Positions 48,464-56,297 of a DNA stretch of 64,000 bases are shown piece by piece. Position 1 is the stretch's first letter. Each line of letters begins with the position of its first letter. Under the pieces are notes generated by a model that did no database searches, was not told the origin of the DNA, and saw only the letters and a list, made by a program, of their open reading frames with translations. This DNA comes from Aureivirga marina (GTDB taxonomy: Bacteria; Bacteroidota; Bacteroidia; Flavobacteriales; Flavobacteriaceae), in NCBI RefSeq assembly GCF_015767265.1, contig NZ_JADPIB010000001.1:372001-436000 (forward strand), given 5' to 3'. The position numbers and the translations under genes were made by a program.

Positions 48464-48735
48464 AAACCTGTAATTTTAGTTTAAAACCTCTTCTTTAAAA
48501 TTCCAAAATGTTAAAATTCAACTTTTCTTTCTTTTTTGTAATTTGATTTTATTTTTTTTAAATTTTAATTTTCTTTATTCCTAAATAAATACACTTTTGA
48601 TTATCAATAAGTTTTAAATTATTATTACAAAAGTCTAACAGTAATTAAGTACTTTGCTAATTATTTCTAAAGCTTCACATAATGTTAAATTTTATTTTTT
48701 TCTGTTAAAATCCATTTTATTTAAAAAAAAGCATT
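48443..48735. other. AT-rich spacer between the two small RNA genes
   Basis: About 290 bases, strongly AT-rich, without ORF, promoter box or firm hairpin. Only the last 20 bases resemble the upstream flank of copy 1. Confidence 0.5.
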
Positions 48736-48743
48736 TATATTTG
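48736..48743 (+). promoter_or_regulatory. -7 promoter box of small RNA copy 2
   Basis: TATATTTG, at the same place relative to the RNA as in copy 1 (six bases before the first hairpin, against five). Confidence 0.65.
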
Positions 48744-48747
48744 TCGT

Positions 48748-48815
48748 CAGGTAGGAGCCCTCCTACCCTCTTTTTCATAGCAATTTTTCCCCACACAAGT
48801 GGGGTTTTCTTTTTT
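48748..48815 (+). ncRNA. Predicted small non-coding RNA, copy 2
   Basis: About 68 nt. The 5' hairpin GGTAGGA (48750-48756), loop GCCC, TCCTACC (48761-48767) and the linker CTCTTTTTCATAGCAATTTT are identical to copy 1. The terminator hairpin is CCCCAC/GTGGGG around ACAA (48789-48804), then TTTTCTTTTTT. Its loop-side sequence differs from copy 1, but pairing is preserved on both sides, which supports a functional RNA. A 60-codon ORF crossing this region (48654-48842) is rejected as chance. Function unknown. Confidence 0.72.
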
Positions 48816-48897
48816 ATAGACTTTCCTATTTTAAAAGACTAATTCATCTTCTTTTGTTAAAATTTTGTTTTAACTATCATTATTTCAGATTTACTTC

Positions 48898-48905
48898 TAA
48901 TTTTG
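48898..48905 (+). promoter_or_regulatory. -7 promoter box (TAATTTTG) of the small membrane protein gene
   Basis: Exact TAnnTTTG, 16 bases before the ATG at 48922; no -33 box at standard spacing. Confidence 0.5.
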
Positions 48906-48921
48906 CGCGAAATTATAGAAA

Positions 48922-49149
48922 ATGGATATAGATATGACGTATGTAGAAATGGTAGGATATTTGGCCTCTATTTTTTTAATCATTGCTTTTACTCTTAAAA
49001 ATATGCGTTCTTTGCGTATTGTGAATACTTTAGGTTGTTTTACATTTATAGTTTATGGAGTTCTTCTTGATATTGCTTGGCCTATTGTAATAACTAACGG
49101 TTTTATTTTTATTACTAATTTATACTATTTATTTCTGAAAAAAGAGTAG
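48922..49149 (+). CDS. Small YgjV-like membrane protein
   Basis: A 75-residue inner-membrane protein with three short hydrophobic segments (VEMVGYLASIFLIIAFTLK, TLGCFTFIVYGVLLDIAWPI, ITNGFIFITNLYYLFLK). The pattern resembles half of a YgjV or PQ-loop-like protein. Homologues in Bacteroidota are sometimes wrongly labelled uroporphyrinogen decarboxylase. An alternative start is the ATG at 48934. It sits 37 bases before the glycosyltransferase pair and may be transcribed with it. Function unknown. Confidence 0.75.
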   Translation: MDIDMTYVEMVGYLASIFLIIAFTLKNMRSLRIVNTLGCFTFIVYGVLLDIAWPIVITNGFIFITNLYYLFLKKE

Positions 49150-49186
49150 ATTCGTAGCCTTATTTATGAATCAAAACAAATAATTT

Positions 49187-50278
49187 TTGAAAAAAGTTGT
49201 AATATCAGTAATCAATGATTTAGTTACAGATCAACGAGTAGAAAAAGTAGCAAATACGCTTTTTCAAAATGATTATGATGTTTTATTGATAGGGAGAAAA
49301 TTACCAAATAGTCTTCCTATCAATAGAAGTTACAAAACACATCGAATGCGACTTTTTTTTCAAAAAGGAAAATTATTTTATTTAGAATATAATATCCGAT
49401 TATTTTGGAAGCTTCTTTTCACTAAAAAAGATATTCTACTTTCTAATGATCTTGATACTATTTTAGGTAATTATCTCGTTTCCAAAATTTCGAATACAAC
49501 TTTAGTTTATGATAGTCATGAATTGTTCACAGAAGTGCCAGAATTAATTCATAGACCTAAGTCAAAGGCTATTTGGGAATCCTTGGAAAAAGCTATTTTA
49601 CCAAAAATAAAGCATTCTTATACAGTTTGTAATTCGATTGCTGATTTTTATAATAAAAAGTATAATTCCAATTTTAAAGTCATTCGAAATGTTCCTCTTT
49701 TAAATCCAAAAACAGAAGAATATACAAATGACGAATTAGATTTAAACAATAAAAAAGTAATTATTTATCAAGGTGCTATTAATGTAGGACGAGGAATAGA
49801 ACTTATGATAGAAATGATGGATTTTCTTCCATCAAATTATATTTTATTAATCGCTGGAGATGGCGATATTATGAACAAAATTCAATCTATTGTTCAAGAA
49901 AAAAAACTACAAAATCGTATTAAAGTTTTAGGAAAAATTACTCCTAAAAAACTCAAAACTCTAACACAAAAAGCTCACATCGGTCTTAGCTTTGAAGAAG
50001 ACTTAGGAATGAGCTATAAATTTGCGTTGCCTAACAAACTTTTTGATTATATTCACGCAGAAATTCCAGTTCTTGTTTCCAACTTACCAGAAATGGCAAA
50101 TATTGTTAAAAAGTATGATATCGGTGAGATTATAAAAAAACGAGATTCTGAAACAATAGCAAAACAAATTATGAGTTTTGAAATTAGGTCTTTTACACAA
50201 CAATTACAAAAGGCAAAAAAAGATCTAAACTGGAATCATGAATCAACCAAATTATTAACTATTTTTAATGAAATCTAA
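49187..50278 (+). CDS. Glycosyltransferase (GT4-like), TTG start
   Basis: Cytoplasmic glycosyltransferase of 363 residues. It begins KKVVISVINDLVTDQRVEKV, the usual start of this Flavobacteriia group, so TTG at 49187 is accepted as initiator; no ATG precedes it in frame. Landmarks are VYDSHELFTEVPEL near 110, VIIYQGAINVGRGIELMIEM near 192, LLIAGDGDIMNKI, and YKFALPNKLFDYIHAEIPVL near 280, the donor-binding end. It overlaps the next glycosyltransferase by 11 bases. Donor and acceptor sugars cannot be read. Confidence 0.88.
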   Translation: MKKVVISVINDLVTDQRVEKVANTLFQNDYDVLLIGRKLPNSLPINRSYKTHRMRLFFQKGKLFYLEYNIRLFWKLLFTKKDILLSNDLDTILGNYLVSKISNTTLVYDSHELFTEVPELIHRPKSKAIWESLEKAILPKIKHSYTVCNSIADFYNKKYNSNFKVIRNVPLLNPKTEEYTNDELDLNNKKVIIYQGAINVGRGIELMIEMMDFLPSNYILLIAGDGDIMNKIQSIVQEKKLQNRIKVLGKITPKKLKTLTQKAHIGLSFEEDLGMSYKFALPNKLFDYIHAEIPVLVSNLPEMANIVKKYDIGEIIKKRDSETIAKQIMSFEIRSFTQQLQKAKKDLNWNHESTKLLTIFNEI

Positions 50279-51410
50279 AAAATTACAACTCAATATCATT
50301 TCTTTTGATGTTCCATACCCTGCGAATTATGGAGGTGTAATTGATGTTTTTTACAAACTCAAAGCACTTTCCGAAATTGGAGTTGAGATTTTTTTACATA
50401 CTTTTGAATATGGTAGAGGTCAACAAAAAGAACTAGAAAAATATTGTAAAAAAGTATTTTATTATCCTAGAAATAACTCTCTATCCAAACTTATCTCACG
50501 AAAACCTTTTCTTATACAATCTAGATATAGCGATGATCTTATAAAAAATATTAAAACGAATGAAGCACCAATACTTTTTGAAGGTTTACACACAACAGCA
50601 CCACTTTTAGAACATTTTTCGGATAGAATTACGCTGATTAGAGCACATAATATCGAACATAATTATTACAATGGTTTGTATAAAAGTGAAACGAATAAAT
50701 TGAAGAAATACTTCTTTTTATTGGAATCATTTCGACTAAAAAATTATGAAGATATATTGTCTAAAACGGATTATGTTTTAAGCATTTCACCTTTTGAACA
50801 TAATTATTTTAATCAGAAATTTAATTCTGTAAGATATATTCCTGTATTTCATAAACACAATCAAATGAAATATAAAGGATGTAGTGAAAAATTTGCTTTA
50901 TATCATGGCGATTTAAGAGTAGCAGATAATAAGCGAGCTGCGCAATTTGCAATAGATATTTTTTCTAAAATTAAATATCCTCTAAAAATTGTTAGTAGTC
51001 ATCAAAATAAAAAATTAATGGAACTTGCTGATAAATATGAAAATATTTCTTTTATTCAAATTAAAACACAGCAAGAATTGGATGATTATATCCAAAGCGC
51101 TCACATCAATATTTTACCAACTTTTCAAAAAACTGGAATCAAATTAAAATTGATTAATGTTCTCTTTTCTGGTCGGTTTGCAATTGTAAATGATGAAATG
51201 ATTTCTGATACAGGTTTAGAATCTTTATGTCATATAGCAAACTCAAAAGAAGAGTTTAGAAAAAAAGTAATGGAACTAGCCAAAAAAGAATTTACAGAAG
51301 AAGAATTCAAACAAAGACAAGAAGGATTGAGAGTATTTAATACGCAACAAAATGCGCTTCAAATAAAAGAATTAATAGTTTCCAAAAAAAATAAAAGTGT
51401 CCTTTCATAG
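50268..51410 (+). CDS. Glycosyltransferase family protein (GT4-like)
   Basis: Predicted glycosyltransferase of 380 residues. It starts with LNIISFDVPYPANYGGVIDV, typical of GT-B enzymes with a N-terminal acceptor domain, and has LIRAHNIEHNYYNGLYKSET. The C-terminal domain shows ALYHGDLRVADNKRAAQFAI and HINILPTFQKTGIKLKLINV, with the usual Glu-rich donor site replaced by TGIKLKL. It is translated in series with the preceding enzyme (11-base overlap) and ends inside its terminator. The pair probably adds sugars to a surface glycan or to T9SS-exported protein, inferred only. Confidence 0.8.
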   Translation: MKSKKLQLNIISFDVPYPANYGGVIDVFYKLKALSEIGVEIFLHTFEYGRGQQKELEKYCKKVFYYPRNNSLSKLISRKPFLIQSRYSDDLIKNIKTNEAPILFEGLHTTAPLLEHFSDRITLIRAHNIEHNYYNGLYKSETNKLKKYFFLLESFRLKNYEDILSKTDYVLSISPFEHNYFNQKFNSVRYIPVFHKHNQMKYKGCSEKFALYHGDLRVADNKRAAQFAIDIFSKIKYPLKIVSSHQNKKLMELADKYENISFIQIKTQQELDDYIQSAHINILPTFQKTGIKLKLINVLFSGRFAIVNDEMISDTGLESLCHIANSKEEFRKKVMELAKKEFTEEEFKQRQEGLRVFNTQQNALQIKELIVSKKNKSVLS

Positions 51411-51419
51411 GACACTTTT
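51393..51419. terminator. Bidirectional terminator between the glycosyltransferase and folC
   Basis: Arms AAAAGTGTCCT (51393-51403) and AGGACACTTTT (51409-51419) around TTCAT. The glycosyltransferase stop TAG (51408-51410) straddles the loop and 3' arm. Confidence 0.93.
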
Positions 51420-51424
51420 TTATT

Positions 51425-52648
51425 TTAAACTACTTCTGCGACTACAAAAGTACTTCCACCGATATAAATCACATCTTTTTCAGAACTTTGCTTTAAAGCG
51501 GCATTTTTAGCCTCAGAAACACTAATATATTTTTTTCCTTTTAAATTACATTTCTCTGCAATTCCAATTAACTTTTCAACTTCCAAACCTCTTGGAATAT
51601 TTGGTTTACAGAAATAATAAATTGCATCTTTTGGAAACATTGTCAAAACTTCTTCCACAGATTTATCATTTACAAATCCTAAAACAATATGTAAATTTTC
51701 AAAATCTTCTTCTTCCAGTTGTTTTAAGGTGTAAAACAATCCTTCTTTATTATGTGCTGTATCGCAAATCACTTTTGGAGATTTTTCTTGTAAAATCTGC
51801 CATCTTCCCTTTAAACCAGTGTTTTCAACAACTTTTGTTAAACCTAATTTTAATTGATTTTCACTAATGTTTATTTTATTTAAATCTTTTAAAACTTTGA
51901 TTGTTTGAACAGCTGTTTTTAAATTTTTTTGCTGATAAGAACCTAATAAATCTGTTTTATAATTTTCTATTATTTCTTTTTCTGCTAAATATAATTTTGC
52001 ATTTTCTTTCTTTGCTTTTGCTTCAAAAACAGGAAAAACTTCTTCTTGATATTCTCCAATTACAACTGGAACATTTTCTTTGATAATTCCAGCTTTTTCC
52101 TTTGCAATTCCTGGTAAAGAATCTCCTAAAAATTGAATATGATCTTTTCCAATATTTGTAATCACTGAAATTTCTGGATGAATAACATTTGTAGAATCTA
52201 ATCTTCCTCCTAAACCAACTTCAATGACAGCAAAATCAACTTCTTTTTCTTTGAAATAACTAAAAGCTAAACCAACTGTCATTTCAAAAAAAGACAAACT
52301 ATTTTCTTCAAAAAAATGTTTATTGTCTGCTATAAAATCTACAACAAATCTTTCTTCTATTTCTTCTCCATTAATTTTAATTCTTTCTGTATAATTCTTT
52401 AAATGTGGTGAAGTATATAAACCCACTTTATAACCTGCTTCCTGTAAAATAGATGCAATCATATGACTTGTAGAACCTTTTCCATTTGTTCCTGCTACAT
52501 GAATTGCTCGAATGTTTTTTTCAGGATTCTTAAGAAAATCAACCAATTTTATCGTATTTGATAAATCTGCTTTATATGCAGTTTTTCCCTTTTGCTGATA
52601 CATTGGCAATTGAGAAAACATCCAATTAATTGTCTCTTGATATGTCAA
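51425..52648 (-). CDS. folC: Bifunctional folylpolyglutamate / dihydrofolate synthase
   Basis: Mur-ligase-type ATP-dependent enzyme of 407 residues adding glutamate to dihydropteroate and folates. The P-loop is HVAGTNGKGSTSHMIASIL near 50-68, then GLYTSPHLKNYTERIKING, DFAVIEVGLGGRLDSTNVI and NIGKDHIQFLGDSLPGIAKE. The C-terminal domain has PKVICDTAHNKEG. The gene stands alone on the minus strand with its terminator shared with the glycosyltransferase. Certain. Confidence 0.97.
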   Translation of the reverse strand: MTYQETINWMFSQLPMYQQKGKTAYKADLSNTIKLVDFLKNPEKNIRAIHVAGTNGKGSTSHMIASILQEAGYKVGLYTSPHLKNYTERIKINGEEIEERFVVDFIADNKHFFEENSLSFFEMTVGLAFSYFKEKEVDFAVIEVGLGGRLDSTNVIHPEISVITNIGKDHIQFLGDSLPGIAKEKAGIIKENVPVVIGEYQEEVFPVFEAKAKKENAKLYLAEKEIIENYKTDLLGSYQQKNLKTAVQTIKVLKDLNKINISENQLKLGLTKVVENTGLKGRWQILQEKSPKVICDTAHNKEGLFYTLKQLEEEDFENLHIVLGFVNDKSVEEVLTMFPKDAIYYFCKPNIPRGLEVEKLIGIAEKCNLKGKKYISVSEAKNAALKQSSEKDVIYIGGSTFVVAEVV

Positions 52649-52734
52649 AATAAAATTTTTAAAAAGTGAAGTTTGAAATATATTAATTTAAAAGAAAATA
52701 CTTTTAAATAAAATGAAGTATGTATAAACAGAAA

Positions 52735-52762
52735 AACATGTTAAGATTTACCTTAACATGTT
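52735..52762 (-). terminator. Terminator of rpsT
   Basis: Perfect arms AACATGTTAAG (52735-52745) and CTTAACATGTT (52752-52762), followed on the minus strand by a T-tract. It lies 26 bases after rpsT. Confidence 0.9.
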
Positions 52763-52787
52763 CAAATTCTTTATCGTAATTAAAATC

Positions 52788-53039
52788 TTATAAAGAAGCT
52801 ACGTGTTTAGCTAATTTAGATTTTAAGTTTCCTGCTTTATTCTTGTGAATAATGTTTCTCTTTGCTAACTTATCTAACATAGAAACCACAGATGGGAATA
52901 ACTCCTCTGCAACAGCTTTATCTTCAGTTGCACGTAATTTTCTTACAGCATTCCTTGTAGTTTTGTGGTAATATCTATTTCTAAGATATTTAGTCTCTGT
53001 ACTTCTTATTCTCTTAAGCGCTGACTTATGATTTGCCAT
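52788..53039 (-). CDS. rpsT: 30S ribosomal protein S20
   Basis: Small basic ribosomal protein of 83 residues binding 16S rRNA. It starts [20 protein letters not shown] and ends [16 protein letters not shown], the standard S20 pattern. The gene begins only 25 bases after the 3' end of the last tRNA-Glu, with no promoter box between, so its mRNA is probably made by tRNA processing of a longer transcript. Certain. Confidence 0.98.
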   Translation of the reverse strand: MANHKSALKRIRSTETKYLRNRYYHKTTRNAVRKLRATEDKAVAEELFPSVVSMLDKLAKRNIIHKNKAGNLKSKLAKHVASL

Positions 53040-53064
53040 TTTAGTTATATATTTTTACAAGTTG

Positions 53065-53136
53065 TAGTCCGTAGGGGAATCGAACCCCTGTTACCAGGAT
53101 GAAAACCTGGCGTCCTAACCCCTAGACGAACGGACC
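53065..53136 (-). tRNA. tRNA-Glu (UUC), copy 3 in transcription order
   Basis: 72-nt cloverleaf on the minus strand. Acceptor GGTCCGT pairs with ACGGACT, anticodon stem CCAGG/CCTGG with loop TTTTCAT (anticodon TTC), T-arm CAGGGGTTCGATTCCCCT. CCA is not encoded. Confidence 0.97.
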
Positions 53137-53159
53137 ATTATAAAGTTATTAAAAAATCG

Positions 53160-53231
53160 TAGTCCGTAGGGGAATCGAACCCCTGTTACCAGGATGAAAA
53201 CCTGGCGTCCTAACCCCTAGACGAACGGACC
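53160..53231 (-). tRNA. tRNA-Glu (UUC), copy 2
   Basis: Identical 72-nt sequence to the other copies, anticodon TTC. The spacer to copy 3 is 23 bases, rich in A and T. Confidence 0.97.
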
Positions 53232-53252
53232 ATTAAAGTTATTAAAAAATCG

Positions 53253-53324
53253 TAGTCCGTAGGGGAATCGAACCCCTGTTACCAGGATGAAAACCTGGCG
53301 TCCTAACCCCTAGACGAACGGACC
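53253..53324 (-). tRNA. tRNA-Glu (UUC), copy 1
   Basis: First in transcription order and identical to the other two. The spacer to copy 2 is 21 bases, almost the same sequence as the other spacer. Confidence 0.97.
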
Positions 53325-53359
53325 ATTATTTTATATTTGTCTTTATTTCTAAAGCGGTG

Positions 53360-53388
53360 CAAATATAATATTTTTTTTTAATCTCAAA
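53360..53388 (-). promoter_or_regulatory. Promoter of the tRNA-Glu/rpsT unit
   Basis: Minus strand TTTG (53388-53385), 17-base spacer, TATATTTG (53367-53360). It lies 35 bases upstream of the first tRNA. Confidence 0.65.
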
Positions 53389-53439
53389 ATATCTTTTAAA
53401 ACTTTTTTTAAAATTCTCAAAGAACAAATTGTTAAAAAA

Positions 53440-53467
53440 CAACCGCATTTCTTTCGATTTGCGGTTG
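53440..53467 (-). terminator. Terminator of proS
   Basis: Arms CAACCGCA (53440-53447) and TGCGGTTG (53460-53467), T-tract on the minus strand. The 5' arm in transcript order abuts the promoter box at 53468-53475. Confidence 0.82.
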
Positions 53468-53497
53468 CAAAAGTAAATCTTTTTTTTATTTCTACAA
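53468..53497 (-). promoter_or_regulatory. Second promoter-like sequence upstream of the tRNA-Glu array, overlapping the proS terminator
   Basis: Minus strand TTG (53497-53495), 19-base spacer, TACTTTTG (53475-53468). Both boxes and the spacing fit. Transcription would begin within the terminator stem, so the new RNA would lack one arm and could escape termination. Confidence 0.5.
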
Positions 53498-53531
53498 GAA
53501 ATTTTTAAAACTTTTTTTGTTTTTTTTAATG

Positions 53532-55010
53532 TTAATATGCCTTTGCAAATAACACTCTTTTCTTAGATGGTTTTCCTGAAAAAATACAAACTCCATCTTC
53601 TTCTTTGAAACTCAAAGGAATACATCTAATCGTTGCTTTTGTAAGCTCTTGGATTTTTTCTTCTGTCTCAATAGAACCATCCCAATGTGCTGAAACAAAT
53701 CCGCCTTTATTTTCAATTACTTCTTTAAATTCATCAAAAGAATTTACTTCTGTAATATGCTCATTTCTATAGTTTACAGCCTTTGTATAAAGGTTTTCTT
53801 GAATTTCTTCTAAAAGCTTCTCGATATGCTCAACGATTCCTTCCTGTGCCATACTTTGTTTCTCTAAAGTATCTCTTCTTGCAATCTCAAGAGTTCCGTT
53901 TTCCATATCTCTTGGTCCCATTGCAATTCTCACAGGAACACCTTTTAATTCATATTCTGCAAATTTCCAACCTGGTTTATGCGTTGTTCTATGGTCAAAT
54001 TTTACCGAAATTCCTTTAGCTCTTAATCCTTTGATGATTTCGTTTGCTTTTTCAGAAATCATATCTAATTGTTCTTCTGTTTTATGAATAGGAACAATTA
54101 CAACTTGAATTGGTGCTAACTTTGGAGGAAGTACTAATCCGTTATCATCAGAGTGAGTCATAATTAAACCTCCGATTAGACGAGTAGAAACTCCCCAAGA
54201 AGTTGCCCAAACATGTTCTTGTTTTCCTTCTTTTGAAGTAAATTTAACATCAAAAGCTTTGGCAAAATTTTGACCTAAGAAGTGAGAAGTACCAGCTTGC
54301 AATGCTTTACCATCTTGCATTAAAGCTTCAATTGTATAAGTTTCATCTGCTCCAGCAAATCTTTCACTTTCTGACTTTACACCTTTAATAACAGGCATTG
54401 CCATAAAATTTTCTGCAAAATCAGCATAAACTCTTTGCATTTGTTCTGCTTCTGCAATAGCTTCTTGTTTTGTTGCATGTGCAGTATGTCCTTCTTGCCA
54501 TAAGAATTCCGCCGTACGTAAGAATAATCTTGTACGCATTTCCCAACGTACAACATTTGCCCATTGATTTACTAAAATTGGTAAATCTCTATAAGACTGT
54601 ACCCAACCTTTATAAGTATTCCAAATAATTGCTTCAGATGTAGGGCGAACTACTAATTCTTCTTCTAATTTTGCTTCGGGATCAACTCTTAACTTTCCTT
54701 TGTTATCAGGATCATTTTGAAGTCTATAATGTGTTACTACAGCACATTCCTTAGCAAAACCTTCCGCATTTTTTTCTTCAGCTTCGAATAAACTTTTAGG
54801 TACAAAAAGTGGAAAATATGCGTTTTCGTGTCCAGTTTCTTTGAACATTCTGTCTAATTCAGCTTGCATTTTTTCCCAGATTGCAAAACCATATGGTTTA
54901 ATCACCATACAACCTCTTACACCTGAGTTTTCAGCTAAGTCTGCCTTTACTACTAAGTCATTGTACCACTTAGAATAATCGTCTTCTCTTTTAATTAGTT
55001 TCTTACTCAT
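53532..55010 (-). CDS. proS: Prolyl-tRNA synthetase (short, archaeal/eukaryotic-like type)
   Basis: Class II aminoacyl-tRNA synthetase charging tRNA-Pro, 492 residues. It is the short type without the bacterial editing insertion. Landmarks are [20 protein letters not shown] (motif 1 region), [40 protein letters not shown] (motif 2), EGHTAH, and [20 protein letters not shown] (motif 3). It carries an anticodon-binding domain and a C-terminal zinc-type domain ending KRVLFAKAY. This type is usual in Bacteroidota. Certain. Confidence 0.97.
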   Translation of the reverse strand: MSKKLIKREDDYSKWYNDLVVKADLAENSGVRGCMVIKPYGFAIWEKMQAELDRMFKETGHENAYFPLFVPKSLFEAEEKNAEGFAKECAVVTHYRLQNDPDNKGKLRVDPEAKLEEELVVRPTSEAIIWNTYKGWVQSYRDLPILVNQWANVVRWEMRTRLFLRTAEFLWQEGHTAHATKQEAIAEAEQMQRVYADFAENFMAMPVIKGVKSESERFAGADETYTIEALMQDGKALQAGTSHFLGQNFAKAFDVKFTSKEGKQEHVWATSWGVSTRLIGGLIMTHSDDNGLVLPPKLAPIQVVIVPIHKTEEQLDMISEKANEIIKGLRAKGISVKFDHRTTHKPGWKFAEYELKGVPVRIAMGPRDMENGTLEIARRDTLEKQSMAQEGIVEHIEKLLEEIQENLYTKAVNYRNEHITEVNSFDEFKEVIENKGGFVSAHWDGSIETEEKIQELTKATIRCIPLSFKEEDGVCIFSGKPSKKRVLFAKAY

Positions 55011-55081
55011 TCCCTACGTTATTTGGCATAAATATTGTTGCTTTTTAACACAATATCGATAAAATTTTGGACAAAATTAAT

Positions 55082-55089
55082 TAATTTTG
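55082..55089 (+). promoter_or_regulatory. -7 promoter box (TAATTTTG) of the low-complexity lipoprotein/porin pair
   Basis: Exact TAnnTTTG, 31 bases before the ATG at 55121. No -33 box at 19 bases. Confidence 0.5.
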
Positions 55090-55120
55090 ATTTCTTCAAC
55101 AATAAAAACTTATAAGGATT

Positions 55121-56260
55121 ATGAAAGCTTCAGATTTTAAAAAAAAGAAAAAGCTCCGTTTCTTTGTTTTTGCGTCCCTCGCAATGACAATAGTTTCATG
55201 CGGTAGCATCGACAATTCTCAATATTCTGATAATGATGGAATTTATGCATCTCCATCTAAAAGATATGTCTCGGATGATTCCAATACATACGAGAGAAAT
55301 ACAAATGATAATTATACATATCTTGATAAAACTCCAGATTCTGAGCAGAATAATTCTAATAATTCAACAAATAACTCAAATTCAACAAACAATTCACAAA
55401 ACTACTTTTCATATAAATTACAGGAAGTTCAAAACCAACAAGAACAGAATAATCAAATCTTTACAGATATTGATGCTTATTCAAGTGAAGAAGAAGGTGG
55501 AGAAAATGAAAATGGTGAAACTGTAAGTGAAACAGTTTACGAATACCAGCCAAATAATTTAGGTTCTGAAGCTCCTTGGGGTTATACAGATAATGTAAAT
55601 GTTAATGTTTACACTTACCCAACTTATGATTATTTATATTGGAATTCCTTTGGTGGATGGGGTGTAGGATTTGGATTTTATCCAGATTTCTATTATCCAT
55701 ATAATCCGTATTATTACGCAGGTTACTACCCTTACCGTTATTGGAATCGTTGGAATCGCTGGAATCATTGGAACCGACCTTATCCATATTATAATTATCA
55801 CAGAAATCCTGGATATTATCATTCTCCTTACCGTAATACAAACTATTATTACGGAAAAAGAAATACTAATTATTACAATAAAAGAGGTACGTCAAGAACT
55901 TCAGACTATTATTCTAGAAGTAAAAGACCAAGTTCTGCAACTTATAACAATAAAAGAGGTACTTCTTCACCAAATTATTCAAAATCTAGAAGCAATTCTA
56001 CACAAAACAACAGTAGAAGAAATTATAATTATTCTCAAAAAGATAGAAATAACACTAGATCTAATTCAAGATCGAACAGTTATAATAAGAGAAATGATTC
56101 TTATAACAAAAGAAATGATTATAATAGATCTTCTAGAAGAAATAATGAATATCAATATAAATCTAGAAGTAGTAACAATTACAACAGAAACAACAGTGGA
56201 ACTTACAACAGAGGTTCTTCTAGAAGTGGAGGATCATCAAGAGGTGGTTCAAGAAGGTAA
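55121..56260 (+). CDS. Tyr/Asn/Arg/Ser-rich low-complexity lipoprotein
   Basis: A 379-residue putative lipoprotein with lipobox Cys near 27 (MTIVSCGS). Residues about 50-90 are Asn/Ser-rich. A Trp/Tyr/Pro-rich core of aromatic repeats follows near 160-230 (for example NPYYYAGYYPYRYWNRWNRW). The last 140 residues are Arg/Ser/Tyr/Asn-rich (SRSNSYNKRNDSYNKRND) and end GGSSRGGSRR, so strongly basic. Such proteins are often given the wrong name vitellogenin. It is followed 37 bases later by a FadL-type porin gene. It may be a surface-adhesive or scaffold protein, but nothing in the sequence proves it. Confidence 0.8.
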   Translation: MKASDFKKKKKLRFFVFASLAMTIVSCGSIDNSQYSDNDGIYASPSKRYVSDDSNTYERNTNDNYTYLDKTPDSEQNNSNNSTNNSNSTNNSQNYFSYKLQEVQNQQEQNNQIFTDIDAYSSEEEGGENENGETVSETVYEYQPNNLGSEAPWGYTDNVNVNVYTYPTYDYLYWNSFGGWGVGFGFYPDFYYPYNPYYYAGYYPYRYWNRWNRWNHWNRPYPYYNYHRNPGYYHSPYRNTNYYYGKRNTNYYNKRGTSRTSDYYSRSKRPSSATYNNKRGTSSPNYSKSRSNSTQNNSRRNYNYSQKDRNNTRSNSRSNSYNKRNDSYNKRNDYNRSSRRNNEYQYKSRSSNNYNRNNSGTYNRGSSRSGGSSRGGSRR

Positions 56261-56297
56261 TTTTATCTAGATTTTTAATTTTTAACTTGACACAACT

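Larger units (their letters stand above)
48717..48836 (+). repeat. Direct repeat unit B (small RNA gene, matches 48341-48463)
   Basis: Second copy of the repeat. The -33 position, 19 bases upstream of TATATTTG, reads CATT instead of TTTG, so this copy may be more weakly expressed. Confidence 0.85.

Noticed and set aside
48654-48842. 62-codon plus-strand ORF across small RNA copy 2
   Set aside because: Its codons pass through the conserved hairpin and terminator; it starts upstream of the promoter and copy 1 does not preserve the frame.
53065-53324. Regularly spaced repeats resembling a CRISPR array
   Set aside because: The repeats are 72-nt tRNA-Glu genes with AT-rich, nearly identical spacers; no cas genes.
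55671-56270. 199-codon ORF in another frame of the low-complexity lipoprotein
   Set aside because: The Ile/Thr-rich translation is a frame-shifted image of the Tyr/Asn/Arg repeats, with no signal peptide or start context.
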